A DNA stretch of 64,000 bases from Methylobacterium sp. Its GTDB lineage: Bacteria; Pseudomonadota; Alphaproteobacteria; Rhizobiales; Beijerinckiaceae. Of this stretch, positions 32,756 to 42,160 are shown piece by piece. A model generated the notes under the pieces. The model saw nothing but the letters and a program-made list of their open reading frames with translations. It had not been told where the DNA came from and ran no database searches. Every line of letters begins with the position of its first letter. The stretch's first letter is position 1. The stretch is from positions 1-64,000 of the forward strand of contig JADCBP010000014.1 in the NCBI GenBank assembly GCA_020253445.1, written 5' to 3'. The position numbers and the translations under genes were made by a program.

Positions 32756-34387
32756 TCAGCCCTGCCGCAGGCGGAAGCGCTGGATCTTGCCGGTCTGCGT
32801 CTTCGGCAATTGCGCCGTGAACACCACCGACCGGGGATATTTGAACGGCGCAATGGTCGCCTTCACATGCTCCTGCAGAAGCTTGATCGTGTCGGCATCC
32901 CCGGCGATCCCGGCGACCAGCACCACATGGGCTTCCACGATCTGCCCGCGTTCCTCATCCGGCACGCCGATCACCGCGCATTCCTGCACATGGGGATGGG
33001 CGAGAAGCGCTGCCTCCACCTCCGGACCGGCGATGTTATACCCGGCGGAAATGATCATGTCGTCGGAACGTGCGGCGAAATGAAAATAACCGTGCTCGTC
33101 CTGCCAAAAGGAATCGCCCGTCACATTCCAGCCCTCGCGCACAAAGTTCTTTTGCCGACTATCGGAAAGGTAACGACAGCCGGTTGGCCCGCGCACCGCA
33201 AGACGACCGACCTGCCCCATCGGCACCTCCCTCATCGACTCATCGACAATGCGCGCCTCATAGCCCGTCACCGGCTTCCCCGTGCAGGCGGGATGCGAAT
33301 CTCCGAACCGATTGGAGATGAAGATGTGCAACATCTCGGTCGCACCAATGCCGTCGAGCATCGGTTTGCCGGTCTTGCGCATCCATTCCTCGTAGACCGG
33401 CGCAGGCAGGGTTTCACCCGCGGAAACCGCCGCACGCAGCGAGGAAAGATCCGCCCCCTCATCCATGGCGCGCAGCATCACGCGATAAGCGGTGGGTGCG
33501 GTGAAGCACACCGTTGCCTTGTAGGTCTGGATGATTTCGACCATGTTCAGCGGCGTCGCGCTTTCGAGAAGCGTTGCCGTCGCGCCGAAGCGCAGCGGAA
33601 AGATCGCCAGCCCGCCGAGGCCGAAGGTGAAAGCCAGCGGAGGCGAGCCGACAAACACATCCTCCGGCGTTACCTTCAGCACTTCCTTCGCATAACCATC
33701 GGCAATGATGAGCAGATCCCGGTGGAAATGCATCGTTGCCTTGGGTTCGCCCGTCGTGCCGGAGGTAAACCCGAGAAGCGCCACATCATCGCGGCCCGTC
33801 TTCACCGCCTCGAAGCGCACGGGCTTGCGCAGCGCCGCACGATCAAGCTCGGCATCATGGTTCGCGGTGCCGTCAAAGCCGATCACATGCGAAAGCGTGA
33901 CGCTGGTCTTTGCCGCCGCCACGAGGTCATCCATCAGCCGCGTATCGCAAAGCGCAAGGCTGACTTTCGCCTTGTCGATGATCTGGGTGAGTTCGCCCGC
34001 CCGCAGCATCGGCATGGTGTTCACGACCACCGCGCCGGCCTTGGTGGCGGCAAGCCAGCAGGCGACCATGGCCGGGTTGTTGGCGGAGCGGATCAGCACC
34101 CGGTTGCCCGGCTTCAGGCCATAATCCTCAACCAGCGCATGGGCGATCCGGTTGGTCCAGTCCGAGAGTTCCTTGTAGGTGCGCTGGCGCCCGTTGCCGA
34201 TGAGCGCGGTATGATCACCAAAGCCGCGCTCCACCATGCGATCCGTGAGTTCCACCGCGGCATTCAGCCATGCGGGGTAGTCAAACCCGTCAAGCCGGAT
34301 TTCCGGCCATTGTTCGAATGGCGGGAGGTTGTCGCGGGCGAAAGTGTCGACATGGCCACTGGGCCCGAGGATGATCGTCTCTGGCAT
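32756..34387 (-). CDS. abmG: 2-aminobenzoate-CoA ligase (benzoate-CoA ligase family)
   Basis: This 543-residue adenylate-forming ligase is last in a seven-gene minus-strand operon. The P-loop is LLGFTSGTTGEPKATMHFHR, the adenylate motif is LDGIGATEMLHIFISN as in benzoate- and aminobenzoate-CoA ligases, the hinge is RSDDMIISAGYNIAGPEVE and the catalytic Lys lies in PKTQTGKIQRFRLR. Met at 34387 (MPETIILGPSGHVDTF) is the family start. Because the operon also encodes the bifunctional monooxygenase/reductase, it most likely activates anthranilate to 2-aminobenzoyl-CoA. A salicylate or benzoate preference cannot be excluded from sequence alone. Confidence 0.88.
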   Translation of the reverse strand: MPETIILGPSGHVDTFARDNLPPFEQWPEIRLDGFDYPAWLNAAVELTDRMVERGFGDHTALIGNGRQRTYKELSDWTNRIAHALVEDYGLKPGNRVLIRSANNPAMVACWLAATKAGAVVVNTMPMLRAGELTQIIDKAKVSLALCDTRLMDDLVAAAKTSVTLSHVIGFDGTANHDAELDRAALRKPVRFEAVKTGRDDVALLGFTSGTTGEPKATMHFHRDLLIIADGYAKEVLKVTPEDVFVGSPPLAFTFGLGGLAIFPLRFGATATLLESATPLNMVEIIQTYKATVCFTAPTAYRVMLRAMDEGADLSSLRAAVSAGETLPAPVYEEWMRKTGKPMLDGIGATEMLHIFISNRFGDSHPACTGKPVTGYEARIVDESMREVPMGQVGRLAVRGPTGCRYLSDSRQKNFVREGWNVTGDSFWQDEHGYFHFAARSDDMIISAGYNIAGPEVEAALLAHPHVQECAVIGVPDEERGQIVEAHVVLVAGIAGDADTIKLLQEHVKATIAPFKYPRSVVFTAQLPKTQTGKIQRFRLRQG

Positions 34388-34398
34388 GGCCTTGCTCC

Positions 34399-34818
34399 TC
34401 AGCACTCGGGAAGGACCGCCGTGGCCTCGATCTCGACCTTGGCGCGGTCCTCCAACAGCGCCACCACCTGCACGAGCGCCATCGCGGGGAAATGCCTTCC
34501 GACATGCGCGCGATAGGCCCGTCCGATCTGCGGGAGGCTGGCGAGATACTCGTGCTTGTCCGTGACATACCAGGTGAGCCGCACCAGATGCTCGGGCCGC
34601 GCGCCGGCCTCCGCCAGAACCGCGACAATGTTCTTCAGCGTCTGCTCCACCTGGCCGGCGAAATCATCTGTCTCGAATTCCTGATCCGCATTCCAGCCGA
34701 CAAGGCCGCCAAGAAAGACCATCCGGCCCTTCGCGATTATCCCGTTCGCATAGCCCTTAGCCGGCTTCCAGTTTCGCGGATGAAGAACCTCGTGTGGAAA
34801 TGTCTCATTGATCTGCAT
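34399..34818 (-). CDS. RidA/YjgF family protein
   Basis: This 139-residue protein of the RidA (enamine/imine deaminase) fold starts at ATG 34818, overlapping the acyl-CoA dehydrogenase stop by 1 nt. Family stretches are IIAKGRMVFLGGLVGWNADQ, DDFAGQVEQTLKNIVAVLAE, HLVRLTWYVTDKHEY and the terminal MALVQVVALLEDRAKVEIEA; the Arg (VRLTWYV) and Glu (VEIEATA) positions of RidA active sites are present. In this pathway the dearomatised product is an enamine, so RidA could hydrolyse it and release ammonia; this is inference. It was read in a frame distinct from its neighbours, with ribosome site AGGGAAA ahead. Confidence 0.88.
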   Translation of the reverse strand: MQINETFPHEVLHPRNWKPAKGYANGIIAKGRMVFLGGLVGWNADQEFETDDFAGQVEQTLKNIVAVLAEAGARPEHLVRLTWYVTDKHEYLASLPQIGRAYRAHVGRHFPAMALVQVVALLEDRAKVEIEATAVLPEC

Positions 34819-35972
34819 CAGAGATTTCCCTTCATCTCGGACAGCATGGCGCGGGCAATCACGACGCGCTGCACGTCGGATGCCCCCTCGTAGATGCGCA
34901 AGGCGCGAATCTCGCGGTAAAGGCTCTCGACGATCGAACCTTTGCGTACGCCATCGCCGCCATGAAGCTGCACGGCGAGATCGATGACACGCTGCGCGGC
35001 TTCCGTCGCGTGGAGCTTCGCCATCGCCGCCTCGCGGGTCACGCGAGCCGCCCCCCGATCCTTTGTCCAAGCAGCGCGATAGACAAGCAAAGCCGCCGCA
35101 TCGATTTCCAGCGCCATGTCGGCGAGGTGCCCCTGCACCATCTGGAGTTCGCTGAGAGGCACACCGCCCATTTTTCGCGCCTGCACCCGCGCCAGAGCTT
35201 CATCCAGCGCCCGGCGGGCGAAGCCCACCGCAGCCGCGCCCACGGTGGAACGGAAGACATCAAGCACCGACATGGCGATCTTGAACCCGTCACCCGGGCT
35301 GCCGATCAGCGCGGATTCCGGGATGACGGCGTTCTCCAGCCGCAGCCAGGCCAGCGGGTGCGGGGCCATCACGTCGATGCGCTCGACCACTTCGAATCCG
35401 GCTGTTGCCGCAGGAACGAGGAAAGCCGAAAGCCCCTTCGCACCCGGTGCTTCGCCCGTTCTGGCAAAGAGCACATAGATGTCGGCGATGCCGCCATTCG
35501 AGATATAGGTCTTCTCGCCATCGATCCGGAAGCCCCCCGGAACGCGCGTGGCCTTCGTCGTGGTATTCGCGACATCCGAGCCGGAGCCCGGCTCCGTCAG
35601 CGCAAAGCCGGCGATGGCACTGCCGGCACGCGTGCGGGAAAGCCATGTCCGCTGTGCCGGTGTGCCGAAAAGGCTCACCGCACCCATTCCGAGACCCTGC
35701 ATCGCGAAAGCGAAATCCGCGAGCCCATCGTGACGCGCGAGCGTTTCGCGGATGAGGCAGAGCGTGCGCACATCCAGTGTTTCGCCGGTTTCAGAACCCG
35801 TCTGCCTAAGCCAGCCCGCTTCACCCAGCTTGCGAACGAGGGCGATGCAGGCCGCATCCACATCGGCGTGGTCCACGGGCAGGCTCGCCGACGCCCAAGC
35901 CTCGAGTTTTCCCGCGAGATCGCGATGGTAATCCTCGAAAAACGGCCAGGCGAGAAAGGAGCGATCGGCCAT
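34818..35972 (-). CDS. Acyl-CoA dehydrogenase
   Basis: This 384-residue flavoprotein has [17 protein letters not shown] and [20 protein letters not shown], an Arg-rich dimer helix and the C-terminal [39 protein letters not shown] carries the Glu that is the catalytic base in medium-chain-type enzymes. It is next to a hydratase and an SDR, as in a beta-oxidation module that would process the ring-cleaved CoA thioester after the monooxygenase step. Oxidation of a cyclohexene/cyclohexane carboxyl-CoA intermediate is another possibility. It overlaps ridA by 1 nt and lies 1 nt after the hydratase gene. Confidence 0.92.
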   Translation of the reverse strand: MADRSFLAWPFFEDYHRDLAGKLEAWASASLPVDHADVDAACIALVRKLGEAGWLRQTGSETGETLDVRTLCLIRETLARHDGLADFAFAMQGLGMGAVSLFGTPAQRTWLSRTRAGSAIAGFALTEPGSGSDVANTTTKATRVPGGFRIDGEKTYISNGGIADIYVLFARTGEAPGAKGLSAFLVPAATAGFEVVERIDVMAPHPLAWLRLENAVIPESALIGSPGDGFKIAMSVLDVFRSTVGAAAVGFARRALDEALARVQARKMGGVPLSELQMVQGHLADMALEIDAAALLVYRAAWTKDRGAARVTREAAMAKLHATEAAQRVIDLAVQLHGGDGVRKGSIVESLYREIRALRIYEGASDVQRVVIARAMLSEMKGNL

Positions 35973-35973
35973 C

Positions 35974-36786
35974 TCAATTGCCCTCGAAGACCGGTTTGTC
36001 CTTCGCCACGAAGGCGCGATAGGCGCGGGCGAAGTCTTCGGTCTGCATGCACAGCGCCTGTGCCTGCGCCTCCGCCTCGATCGCCTGTTCCAGACTCATG
36101 TTCCATTCCTGGTTGAGCTGCGTCTTGGTGATGCCATGCGCGAAAGTCGGGCCTGCCACGAGCTGTTGAGCGAGCATGAGGGCAGCCTCATCGAGCATTT
36201 CCGGCGCATGGAGCGCGTTCCAGAAGCCCCAGCGCTCGCCCTCCTCCGCCCGCATCACGCGGCCGGTATAGAGCAGCTCCGCCGCACGGCCCTGCCCGAT
36301 GATGCGCGGGAGCATGGCGCAGGCGCCCATGTCGCAGCCCGCAAGGCCGACGCGCGTGAAGAGGAAGGCGCATTTCGCTTCCGGCGTCGCAAGGCGCAGG
36401 TCGGAGGCCATGGCGATGATCGCACCCGCGCCCACGCAGATCCCATCCACCGCCGCGATGATCGGCTTGCCGCAGCCGAGCATCGCCTTGACGAGGTCTC
36501 CGGTCATGCGTGTGAAGGCGAGCAGGCCTTTCATGTCCATCGCGACAAGCGGTCCGATGATCTCATGCACATCGCCGCCGGAACAGAAATTCCCGCCATT
36601 CGAGCCGAAGATCACCGCATCGATATCCTCGGCATAGGCGAGCGCCCGGAAGGCATCACGCAACTCGGCATAGCTGTCGAAGGTCAGCGGGTTCTTCCGG
36701 TCCGGGCGGGCGAGGCGGATGGTGGCGATGCGGTCGCTCGCCTCCCAGCGGAAATGCTGCGGCTGAAGGCCGGCCATGCGGGTCAT
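35974..36786 (-). CDS. Enoyl-CoA hydratase family protein
   Basis: This 270-residue crotonase-fold protein has [35 protein letters not shown] (oxyanion hole) and [20 protein letters not shown]. The first hydratase Glu position is Ala (GAGAI), and the second region reads [19 protein letters not shown], so neither Glu is conserved. This subgroup is regularly found in aminobenzoyl-CoA clusters and may open or rehydrate the non-aromatic ring. It is positioned between marR (4-nt overlap) and the acyl-CoA dehydrogenase gene. Confidence 0.9.
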   Translation of the reverse strand: MTRMAGLQPQHFRWEASDRIATIRLARPDRKNPLTFDSYAELRDAFRALAYAEDIDAVIFGSNGGNFCSGGDVHEIIGPLVAMDMKGLLAFTRMTGDLVKAMLGCGKPIIAAVDGICVGAGAIIAMASDLRLATPEAKCAFLFTRVGLAGCDMGACAMLPRIIGQGRAAELLYTGRVMRAEEGERWGFWNALHAPEMLDEAALMLAQQLVAGPTFAHGITKTQLNQEWNMSLEQAIEAEAQAQALCMQTEDFARAYRAFVAKDKPVFEGN

Positions 36787-37235
36787 GTCTTGTCCTTCGT
36801 CAGGCGCTTGAAGATGCCGTTGAGCGTTTCGAGATCCGATTCGCCGAGTTGCGCGAAGAGCCGGTCGATCTCGGCTTCGTGCCCCGCCGCGATGCGCTCG
36901 AATTCGGCGAGTCCTCGCTCGGTGAGCGACACGGCCACCGTCCGGCGATCCGCACTCGAATGCGCGCGGATGACGAGCCCCTCCCTTTCGAGGCCATCGA
37001 CAATCACGGTCACGTTGCCGCCGGAAACGAGCAGCAGCCGGCCGAGTTCGCTCATGGAGATGCCCTCACGGCGGCGCCAGAGCGCGGCCATCACGTCGAA
37101 GCGGGGCAATGTCGTACCATGCTCCACGCGCAGATATTCGCGCAGACGCCGCTCGCCACTGCGCGTGACGCCGAGCAGGCGGATCCACATCTTGAGCCGG
37201 CGCCTGGAGAGGGATTCGGGCGCGCGCAGATCCAT
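36783..37235 (-). CDS. MarR family transcriptional regulator
   Basis: This 150-residue winged-helix regulator starts at ATG 37235 ([17 protein letters not shown]), overlapping the SDR stop by 1 nt. The recognition region is [20 protein letters not shown], and the wing is [18 protein letters not shown], with the DRR motif of the family. It is embedded in the operon it probably controls. MarR regulators of aromatic-acid CoA pathways commonly respond to the aryl-CoA. A candidate operator lies in the divergent region at 40303-40314. Confidence 0.92.
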   Translation of the reverse strand: MDLRAPESLSRRRLKMWIRLLGVTRSGERRLREYLRVEHGTTLPRFDVMAALWRRREGISMSELGRLLLVSGGNVTVIVDGLEREGLVIRAHSSADRRTVAVSLTERGLAEFERIAAGHEAEIDRLFAQLGESDLETLNGIFKRLTKDKT

Positions 37236-37972
37236 CAGCCTTCGCCCCCCGCGAGCGAAAGGGCCTGCCCGTTCATGCCCCGCGCATCCGCCGAGCAAAG
37301 CCAGAGCGCGAGGCTGGTGATTTCAGCCGGTTCGATCAGGCGGTTCTGCGGGCTGGTCTTCGTCAATGCGCCGAGCGCTTGGGCCTGGTTCATGCCTGTC
37401 TTCGCTCGGATATGGGCCACCGAACGATCGGTCATCTCGGTGGCCACATAACCGGGGCAGATCGCGTTGACGGTGATTTCGCGCTGCGCGACTTCCAGCG
37501 CCACAGCCTTGGTGAGGCCGACCACGCCGTGCTTCGCCGCCACATAGGGCGCAACATAGGGGTAGCCGCGCAGGCCCGCGATGGAGGCGATGGCGATGAG
37601 CCTTCCCCAGCCCTGCATCTGCTTCAGCCCTTCGCGGAAGGTGAGGAAGGTGCCGGTGAGATTGACGCCCAGCATTGCATGCCATTGCGTAAGGCTGGTT
37701 CTGGCAAAGGGCGCGCTTTCCGCAGCTCCAGCATTGGCGATGACGATATCGCAAGGTCCGGCTTCCATGAAGAGCCGCGAGACGCTTTGCTCGTCGGTCA
37801 CGTCGGCCTGAACAGCATGCGCGCCCGTCTTGCGAGCCACCGCCTCCAGCGCGTCGAGGCGCCGCCCGGCAATGACCACAGCGGCGCCCGCTTCGGCGAA
37901 GCCGCGCGCGAGATCGGCCCCGATGCCCGAGCCGCCGCCGGTGATGAGCGCGCGTTTGCCGGCGAGGTTCAT
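37235..37972 (-). CDS. Short-chain dehydrogenase/reductase (3-hydroxyacyl-CoA dehydrogenase-like)
   Basis: This is a 245-residue classical [18 protein letters not shown] is the NAD(P) motif, [12 protein letters not shown] the NAG motif, IASIAGLRG carries the catalytic Ser, and [18 protein letters not shown] holds the catalytic Yxxx[14 protein letters not shown] closes the fold. ATG 37972 overlaps the bifunctional enzyme stop by 4 nt. In the operon it likely oxidises a 3-hydroxyacyl-CoA from the ring-opened product. The C-terminal [13 protein letters not shown] is the usual ending. Confidence 0.93.
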   Translation of the reverse strand: MNLAGKRALITGGGSGIGADLARGFAEAGAAVVIAGRRLDALEAVARKTGAHAVQADVTDEQSVSRLFMEAGPCDIVIANAGAAESAPFARTSLTQWHAMLGVNLTGTFLTFREGLKQMQGWGRLIAIASIAGLRGYPYVAPYVAAKHGVVGLTKAVALEVAQREITVNAICPGYVATEMTDRSVAHIRAKTGMNQAQALGALTKTSPQNRLIEPAEITSLALWLCSADARGMNGQALSLAGGEG

Positions 37973-40254
37973 GCGCGGATAGCCTCCTGCGCCTGTTCCC
38001 GAAGCCGCTGAGCCTGATCGCGCCCGGCGAGGTAGGGCAGCGGCCATTCGGTCTGCCGGTCATCGAGCTGGATCGCGGCGTGAAGCGTCCAGTAGGGGTC
38101 CGCGAGATGTGGCCGGGCGAGGCACACCAGATCGGCACGGCCCGCCATCAGGATGGAATTGACCTGATCGGCCTCGGTGATGTTGCCGACCGCCATGGTC
38201 GCGATGCCCGCCTCGTTGCGGATGCGATCCGAGAACGGTGTCTGGAACATGCGGCCATAAACCGGCTTCTGCTCCGGCACGGTCTGCCCGGCGGAAACGT
38301 CGATGATATCCGCGCCCGCTGCGCGGAAGGCCTGGGCGATCTTCACGGCCTCTGCCGGTGTCACGCCCTCCTCGCCCATCCAGTCATGCGCGGAAATGCG
38401 CACCGACATGGGCTTCTCCGCTGGCCACGCGGCTCGCATCGCGTGGAACACTTCGAGGGGATAGCGCATGCGGTTTTCGAGGCTGCCGCCATATTCGTCC
38501 GAGCGGATGTTCGTCTTCGGCGAGAGGAACGAGGCAATGAGATAGCCATGCGCGGCGTGAAGCTCGATCATGTCGAAGCCCGCCCGCGCCGCGCGCTGCG
38601 TCGCCTCGGCGAATTGCGCCGTCACGCGGGCCATATCGGCGCGGTCCATCGCCCTGGGCACAGCGTTTCTCGCCGTCCAGGGAATGGCTGAAGCGGCCAT
38701 GAGCGGCCAGTTGCCAGCCGGCAACGGGTGATCCGCATCCTCCCAGCCCAATTGCGTGGAGCCCTTTCGTCCCGAATGGCCGATCTGGCAGGCGATCTTC
38801 GCGGATGTCTCGGCATGCACGAAATCGACGAGGCGCTTCCATGCTGCCTCGTGTTCCGGCGCGTAGAGGCCGGGGCAGCCCGGCGTGATTCGCCCCTCGG
38901 CCGAAACGCAGGTCATCTCGGTGAAGATCAGCCCCGCGCCGCCCTTCGCACGCTCGGCGTAATGCACGAAATGCCAGTCGGTGGGGCAGCCATCCACGGC
39001 CTTGTATTGCGCCATGGGCGAGACAACGATGCGGTTCTTCAGGCTTACGTCCTTCAGCCGGAAGGGCGCGAAAATCGGCTTGCGACCGGGTTCGCCACCG
39101 GCCTCACGCTGGAACCAATCCTCGGCCTCGCGGAGCCATTCGGGATCGCGCAGGCGCAGGTTCTCGTGGCTGATGCGCTGCGAGCGCGTGAGCAGCGAAT
39201 AGGCGAATTGCAAAGGTGGCATGTCGAGATAACGCTCGACCTCCTCGAACCATTCGAGGCTGTTGCGCGCCGCCGATTGCAGGCGCAGCACTTCGAGCCG
39301 GCGTTCGGCCTGATAGCGCTCGAAGGCGGCGGTCATGTCCGGGTCGGAATGCAGATATTCAGCGAGCGCGATGGCGCTGTCGAAAGCAAGCCGCGAGCCT
39401 GAACCAATCGAAAAATGCCCCGTGGCCGCAGCGTCGCCCATCAGCACGACATTTTCATGATACCATCGCTCGCAGATCACGCGCGGGAAATTCATCCACA
39501 CCGCAGAGCCCCGCAGATGCGCCGCGTTCGACATCAGATCGTGCCCGCCGAGATGGCGCTCGAAGATCTTCCGGCAGGTCTCGACCGTCTCTTCCTTGGA
39601 CATGCCCGCGAAGCCGGTAGCCTCCCAGGTCTGCTGGCTGCATTCCACGATGAAGGTCGCGGTGTTCGCGTCGAACTGGTAGACATGCGCCCATACCCAG
39701 CCATGCTTCGTCTTCTCGAAGATGAAGGTGAAGGCGTCGTCGAATTTCTGGTGCGTGCCGAGCCAGACGAACTTGCAGAGGCGGATGTCGATATCCGGCT
39801 TGAAAACCTCGGCATATTCGTTGCGCACCACCGAGTTGATGCCATCGCAAGCGATCACGAGATCATATTCGCGGCGATATTCCTCCGCCGTTCTGAACTC
39901 CGTCTCGAAGCGCAGTTCGACGCCCAGTTCGCGCGCCCGCTCCTGCAGCAGGATGAGCATCTGCTTGCGGCCGATGCCCGCGAAACCATGCCCGCCGGAT
40001 ACCGTGCGATGCCCGTCATGCACCACCGCGATATCGTCCCAATAGGCGAAATGATCGCGAATGGCCTCGGTGCTCTTGGGGTCGTTCTTCTGCATGCGCG
40101 AGAGCGCGTCATCCGAGAGAACCACGCCCCAGCCGAAGGTGTCGTTGGCGCGGTTGCGCTCCAGCACGACGACCTCATGCGCGGGGTCGCGCAGCTTCAT
40201 CGAGATCGCGAAATAGAGGCCGGCCGGGCCTCCGCCGAGGCAGAGAATGCGCAT
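37969..40254 (-). CDS. abmA: Bifunctional 2-aminobenzoyl-CoA monooxygenase/reductase (FAD monooxygenase fused to OYE-type flavoprotein)
   Basis: This 761-residue fusion is the first gene of the operon. Residues 1 to about 385 form a class A flavin monooxygenase: [20 protein letters not shown] (FAD), [18 protein letters not shown] and [20 protein letters not shown]. Residues of about 400-750 form an old-yellow-enzyme TIM barrel: [55 protein letters not shown] and [20 protein letters not shown]. This architecture is that of anthraniloyl-CoA monooxygenase/reductase and salicylyl-CoA 5-hydroxylase. It would hydroxylate and reduce the CoA-activated ring without ring-cleaving dioxygenases. The neighbouring ligase favours anthranilate. 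Confidence 0.92.
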   Translation of the reverse strand: MRILCLGGGPAGLYFAISMKLRDPAHEVVVLERNRANDTFGWGVVLSDDALSRMQKNDPKSTEAIRDHFAYWDDIAVVHDGHRTVSGGHGFAGIGRKQMLILLQERARELGVELRFETEFRTAEEYRREYDLVIACDGINSVVRNEYAEVFKPDIDIRLCKFVWLGTHQKFDDAFTFIFEKTKHGWVWAHVYQFDANTATFIVECSQQTWEATGFAGMSKEETVETCRKIFERHLGGHDLMSNAAHLRGSAVWMNFPRVICERWYHENVVLMGDAAATGHFSIGSGSRLAFDSAIALAEYLHSDPDMTAAFERYQAERRLEVLRLQSAARNSLEWFEEVERYLDMPPLQFAYSLLTRSQRISHENLRLRDPEWLREAEDWFQREAGGEPGRKPIFAPFRLKDVSLKNRIVVSPMAQYKAVDGCPTDWHFVHYAERAKGGAGLIFTEMTCVSAEGRITPGCPGLYAPEHEAAWKRLVDFVHAETSAKIACQIGHSGRKGSTQLGWEDADHPLPAGNWPLMAASAIPWTARNAVPRAMDRADMARVTAQFAEATQRAARAGFDMIELHAAHGYLIASFLSPKTNIRSDEYGGSLENRMRYPLEVFHAMRAAWPAEKPMSVRISAHDWMGEEGVTPAEAVKIAQAFRAAGADIIDVSAGQTVPEQKPVYGRMFQTPFSDRIRNEAGIATMAVGNITEADQVNSILMAGRADLVCLARPHLADPYWTLHAAIQLDDRQTEWPLPYLAGRDQAQRLREQAQEAIRA

Positions 40255-40302
40255 GTCCGTCTCCCCGAGACAAAGCGTATCCGATCACGCTTTTGCAGTT
40301 CT

Positions 40303-40314
40303 TTCAAGTTTGAA
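40303..40314. promoter_or_regulatory. Candidate MarR operator in divergent promoter
   Basis: TTCAAGTTTGAA is a 5-2-5 palindrome between the divergent abmA and formamidase-like genes. The element AGTTTGAA recurs at 40321-40328, in an AT-rich stretch. Such palindromes suit a MarR dimer; assignment to the operon MarR is inference. Confidence 0.4.
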
Positions 40315-40397
40315 ATATCGAGTTTGAAGATTTGTCGCGCCGAGCCCTTGCGATCGTGCCGGGCATCGCGCAACCATGCCCTCGGGGAGAACAGGGG

Positions 40398-41219
40398 ATG
40401 ATCGACTGGACAGACGCCTATAACAATATGGGCCATATCCCCGGCGGGCCGGATTATCCGCCGCGCTGGATGGCCGAGGCTGCGGCGTTCCGTGCGGCGA
40501 TGCTGGCCGCGGGACGCGCGGAACTCGACATCCCCTATGGCGAAAAGCCCCGCAACCGGTTCGATCTTTTCCGCCCGGAAGGCGAGCCGAACGGCCTGCT
40601 GGTTTTCGTGCATGGCGGCTGGTGGATCGCGTTTGAGAAATCCGTCTGGTCACATCTGGCCGAGGGTGCCGTGGCCGCAGGATGGGCGGTCGCCATGCCC
40701 TCCTACACACTGGCACCTGATATGCGCATCGCCGAGATCACCCGCGAGATCGGCCAAGCCATCGAGGCGGCGGCGAAGCATGGTGTCGGCCCGATCCGGC
40801 TCGCCGGGCATTCCGCCGGCGGTCATCTGGTGACGCGCATGGTCTGCCGCGATACGCCGCTTTCCGCAGCGGTTCTGGCGCGTCTCTCCCGCGTCACCTC
40901 GATCAGTGGCCTGCATGATCTGCGCCCGCTGATGAAGATCGCCGCGAACGAGAAACTCCGCATTGATGCCGCAGAAGCGCAAACCGAGAGCCCCGCCTTG
41001 CTCGCCCCCTTGCCCGGCACGCGCGTGGCTTGTGCGGTGGGCGCGGAGGAGCGACCGGAATTCCTGCGCCAGAACGATCTGCTCGCGAATATCTGGTTCG
41101 GGCTGGAGGCGAAAACCTCCAGCCTGCACATCGAGGGGTGCCACCATTTCAACGTGGTCGATGGGATGAGGGATCGCGCTTCCGCGCTGACGCGCCTGAT
41201 ACTGGGCGAAACGGATTAG
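40398..41219 (+). CDS. Alpha/beta hydrolase, kynurenine-formamidase-like
   Basis: This 273-residue alpha/beta hydrolase starts at ATG 40398 after CAGGGG. The oxyanion motif is HGGWW, as in the HGGxW formamidases; the nucleophile is Ser in AGHSAGGHLVTRM, and the catalytic His is probably in EGCHHFNVVDGM. The N-terminal MIDWTDAYNNMGHIPGGP matches the arylformamidase branch rather than general esterases. It would convert N-formylkynurenine to kynurenine, whose cleavage gives anthranilate, the presumed substrate of the divergent operon. No tryptophan dioxygenase or kynureninase is in this window, so the role remains probable rather than shown. Confidence 0.8.
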   Translation: MIDWTDAYNNMGHIPGGPDYPPRWMAEAAAFRAAMLAAGRAELDIPYGEKPRNRFDLFRPEGEPNGLLVFVHGGWWIAFEKSVWSHLAEGAVAAGWAVAMPSYTLAPDMRIAEITREIGQAIEAAAKHGVGPIRLAGHSAGGHLVTRMVCRDTPLSAAVLARLSRVTSISGLHDLRPLMKIAANEKLRIDAAEAQTESPALLAPLPGTRVACAVGAEERPEFLRQNDLLANIWFGLEAKTSSLHIEGCHHFNVVDGMRDRASALTRLILGETD

Positions 41220-41259
41220 GCCTTTCTCTGTTTTCGCATTTTTTCAAGCAAACGGGCGA

Positions 41260-41289
41260 CCACTTCGCTTGAAACCACTTCGCTTGAAA
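41260..41289. repeat. Two tandem 15-bp repeats with inverted arm in convergent spacer
   Basis: CCACTTCGCTTGAAA occurs twice in exact tandem (41260-41274, 41275-41289). Its GCTTGAAA end also pairs with TTTCAAGC at 41242-41249, giving a hairpin beside a T run (41240-41244). The spacer lies between two convergent genes, so it may end transcription from either side. Confidence 0.6.
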
Positions 41290-41293
41290 ATGT

Positions 41294-42160
41294 TCAGCCC
41301 ATCCCGTGCGTTCGGGAATAGGCCGGGCGCTCCGGCTGCTTCCAAGCGGAAACGAACGCATCGGCCGGGCGGAACACCTCGACCTTGAGGGGATGACAGG
41401 GGGCGACATCGCTCGAATGCTCCGACCCGCAATCCCCGCCGGGGCAGGCCGAGAGCGCGCCAAGCAGGTCGATCTCCGCGAAGAACTCGATGAAATCGCC
41501 GGGCCGCACCGGGCTCGCCTTCATGAAATACTGCCCGGTGTCGCGCGTGAAGCCCGTGCACATGAAGACATTGAGCACGTCATGCACATGCATCTCGGCC
41601 TCGCGCACCGGCAGGCCGCTGGCCTTGGACAGGGCGCGCGAGAGGTTCGAATGGCAGCAATAATGGTAATCCCCGCCGCTCAGCAGCCGATGCGTGTAGG
41701 GGTCGCAGCGCGTGCCGATGACATCATGCACGCCGCCGCCATCCGCATCGAAACCATACCAGTCGAGCGTATCGCGGGTGATGGTCGCGAGCGGCCGGAG
41801 GTTCGGAAGATTGCTCCAGAGCCGCATCCCCGTGCTCACATGCGTGCCGTGCAGCGCACGGGTTTTGCCGGAGAAAAAGCGCTCGGTAAGGTCGTTCGCA
41901 TTCCACAGGTTGAGATCGCCGACCTGCGGCCCCTCGATGCTGGTGATGCGGAAGAAATGGGCCGCCGGCACGGTGAAGCTCTTCGCGTCGCGCGGCGGCA
42001 CGATCACCTCTTCCACCTGGGTGAGGCTCGCGCGGGCCTGTTCGAGCCAGGCCATGTCCGGCTCGGGCAAGGTCTCGACCGGATAGCAGATAACGGCCGG
42101 TTTCGCGCGTCGCGCGGCGGCATCGGCAGGGGCGGGAAAGGAGGGCGGGCGACGCATCAT
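41294..42160 (-). CDS. DUF1989 (urea carboxylase-associated) family protein
   Basis: This 288-residue protein has the DUF1989 blocks VPAAHFFRITSIEGPQVGDL, NLWNANDLTERFFSGKT, LHGTHVSTGMRLWSNL, GTRCDPYTHRLLSGGDYHYC and HDVLNVFMCTGFTRDTGQYF. Several conserved His and Cys residues suggest a metal site. In other bacteria relatives sit beside urea carboxylase/allophanate hydrolase genes as UCAP proteins; there are none here. It overlaps the upstream ligase gene by ATGA, so the two are co-translated. Function is unknown; the pairing with a malonyl-CoA-synthetase-like enzyme is the main clue. Confidence 0.85.
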   Translation of the reverse strand: MMRRPPSFPAPADAAARRAKPAVICYPVETLPEPDMAWLEQARASLTQVEEVIVPPRDAKSFTVPAAHFFRITSIEGPQVGDLNLWNANDLTERFFSGKTRALHGTHVSTGMRLWSNLPNLRPLATITRDTLDWYGFDADGGGVHDVIGTRCDPYTHRLLSGGDYHYCCHSNLSRALSKASGLPVREAEMHVHDVLNVFMCTGFTRDTGQYFMKASPVRPGDFIEFFAEIDLLGALSACPGGDCGSEHSSDVAPCHPLKVEVFRPADAFVSAWKQPERPAYSRTHGMG

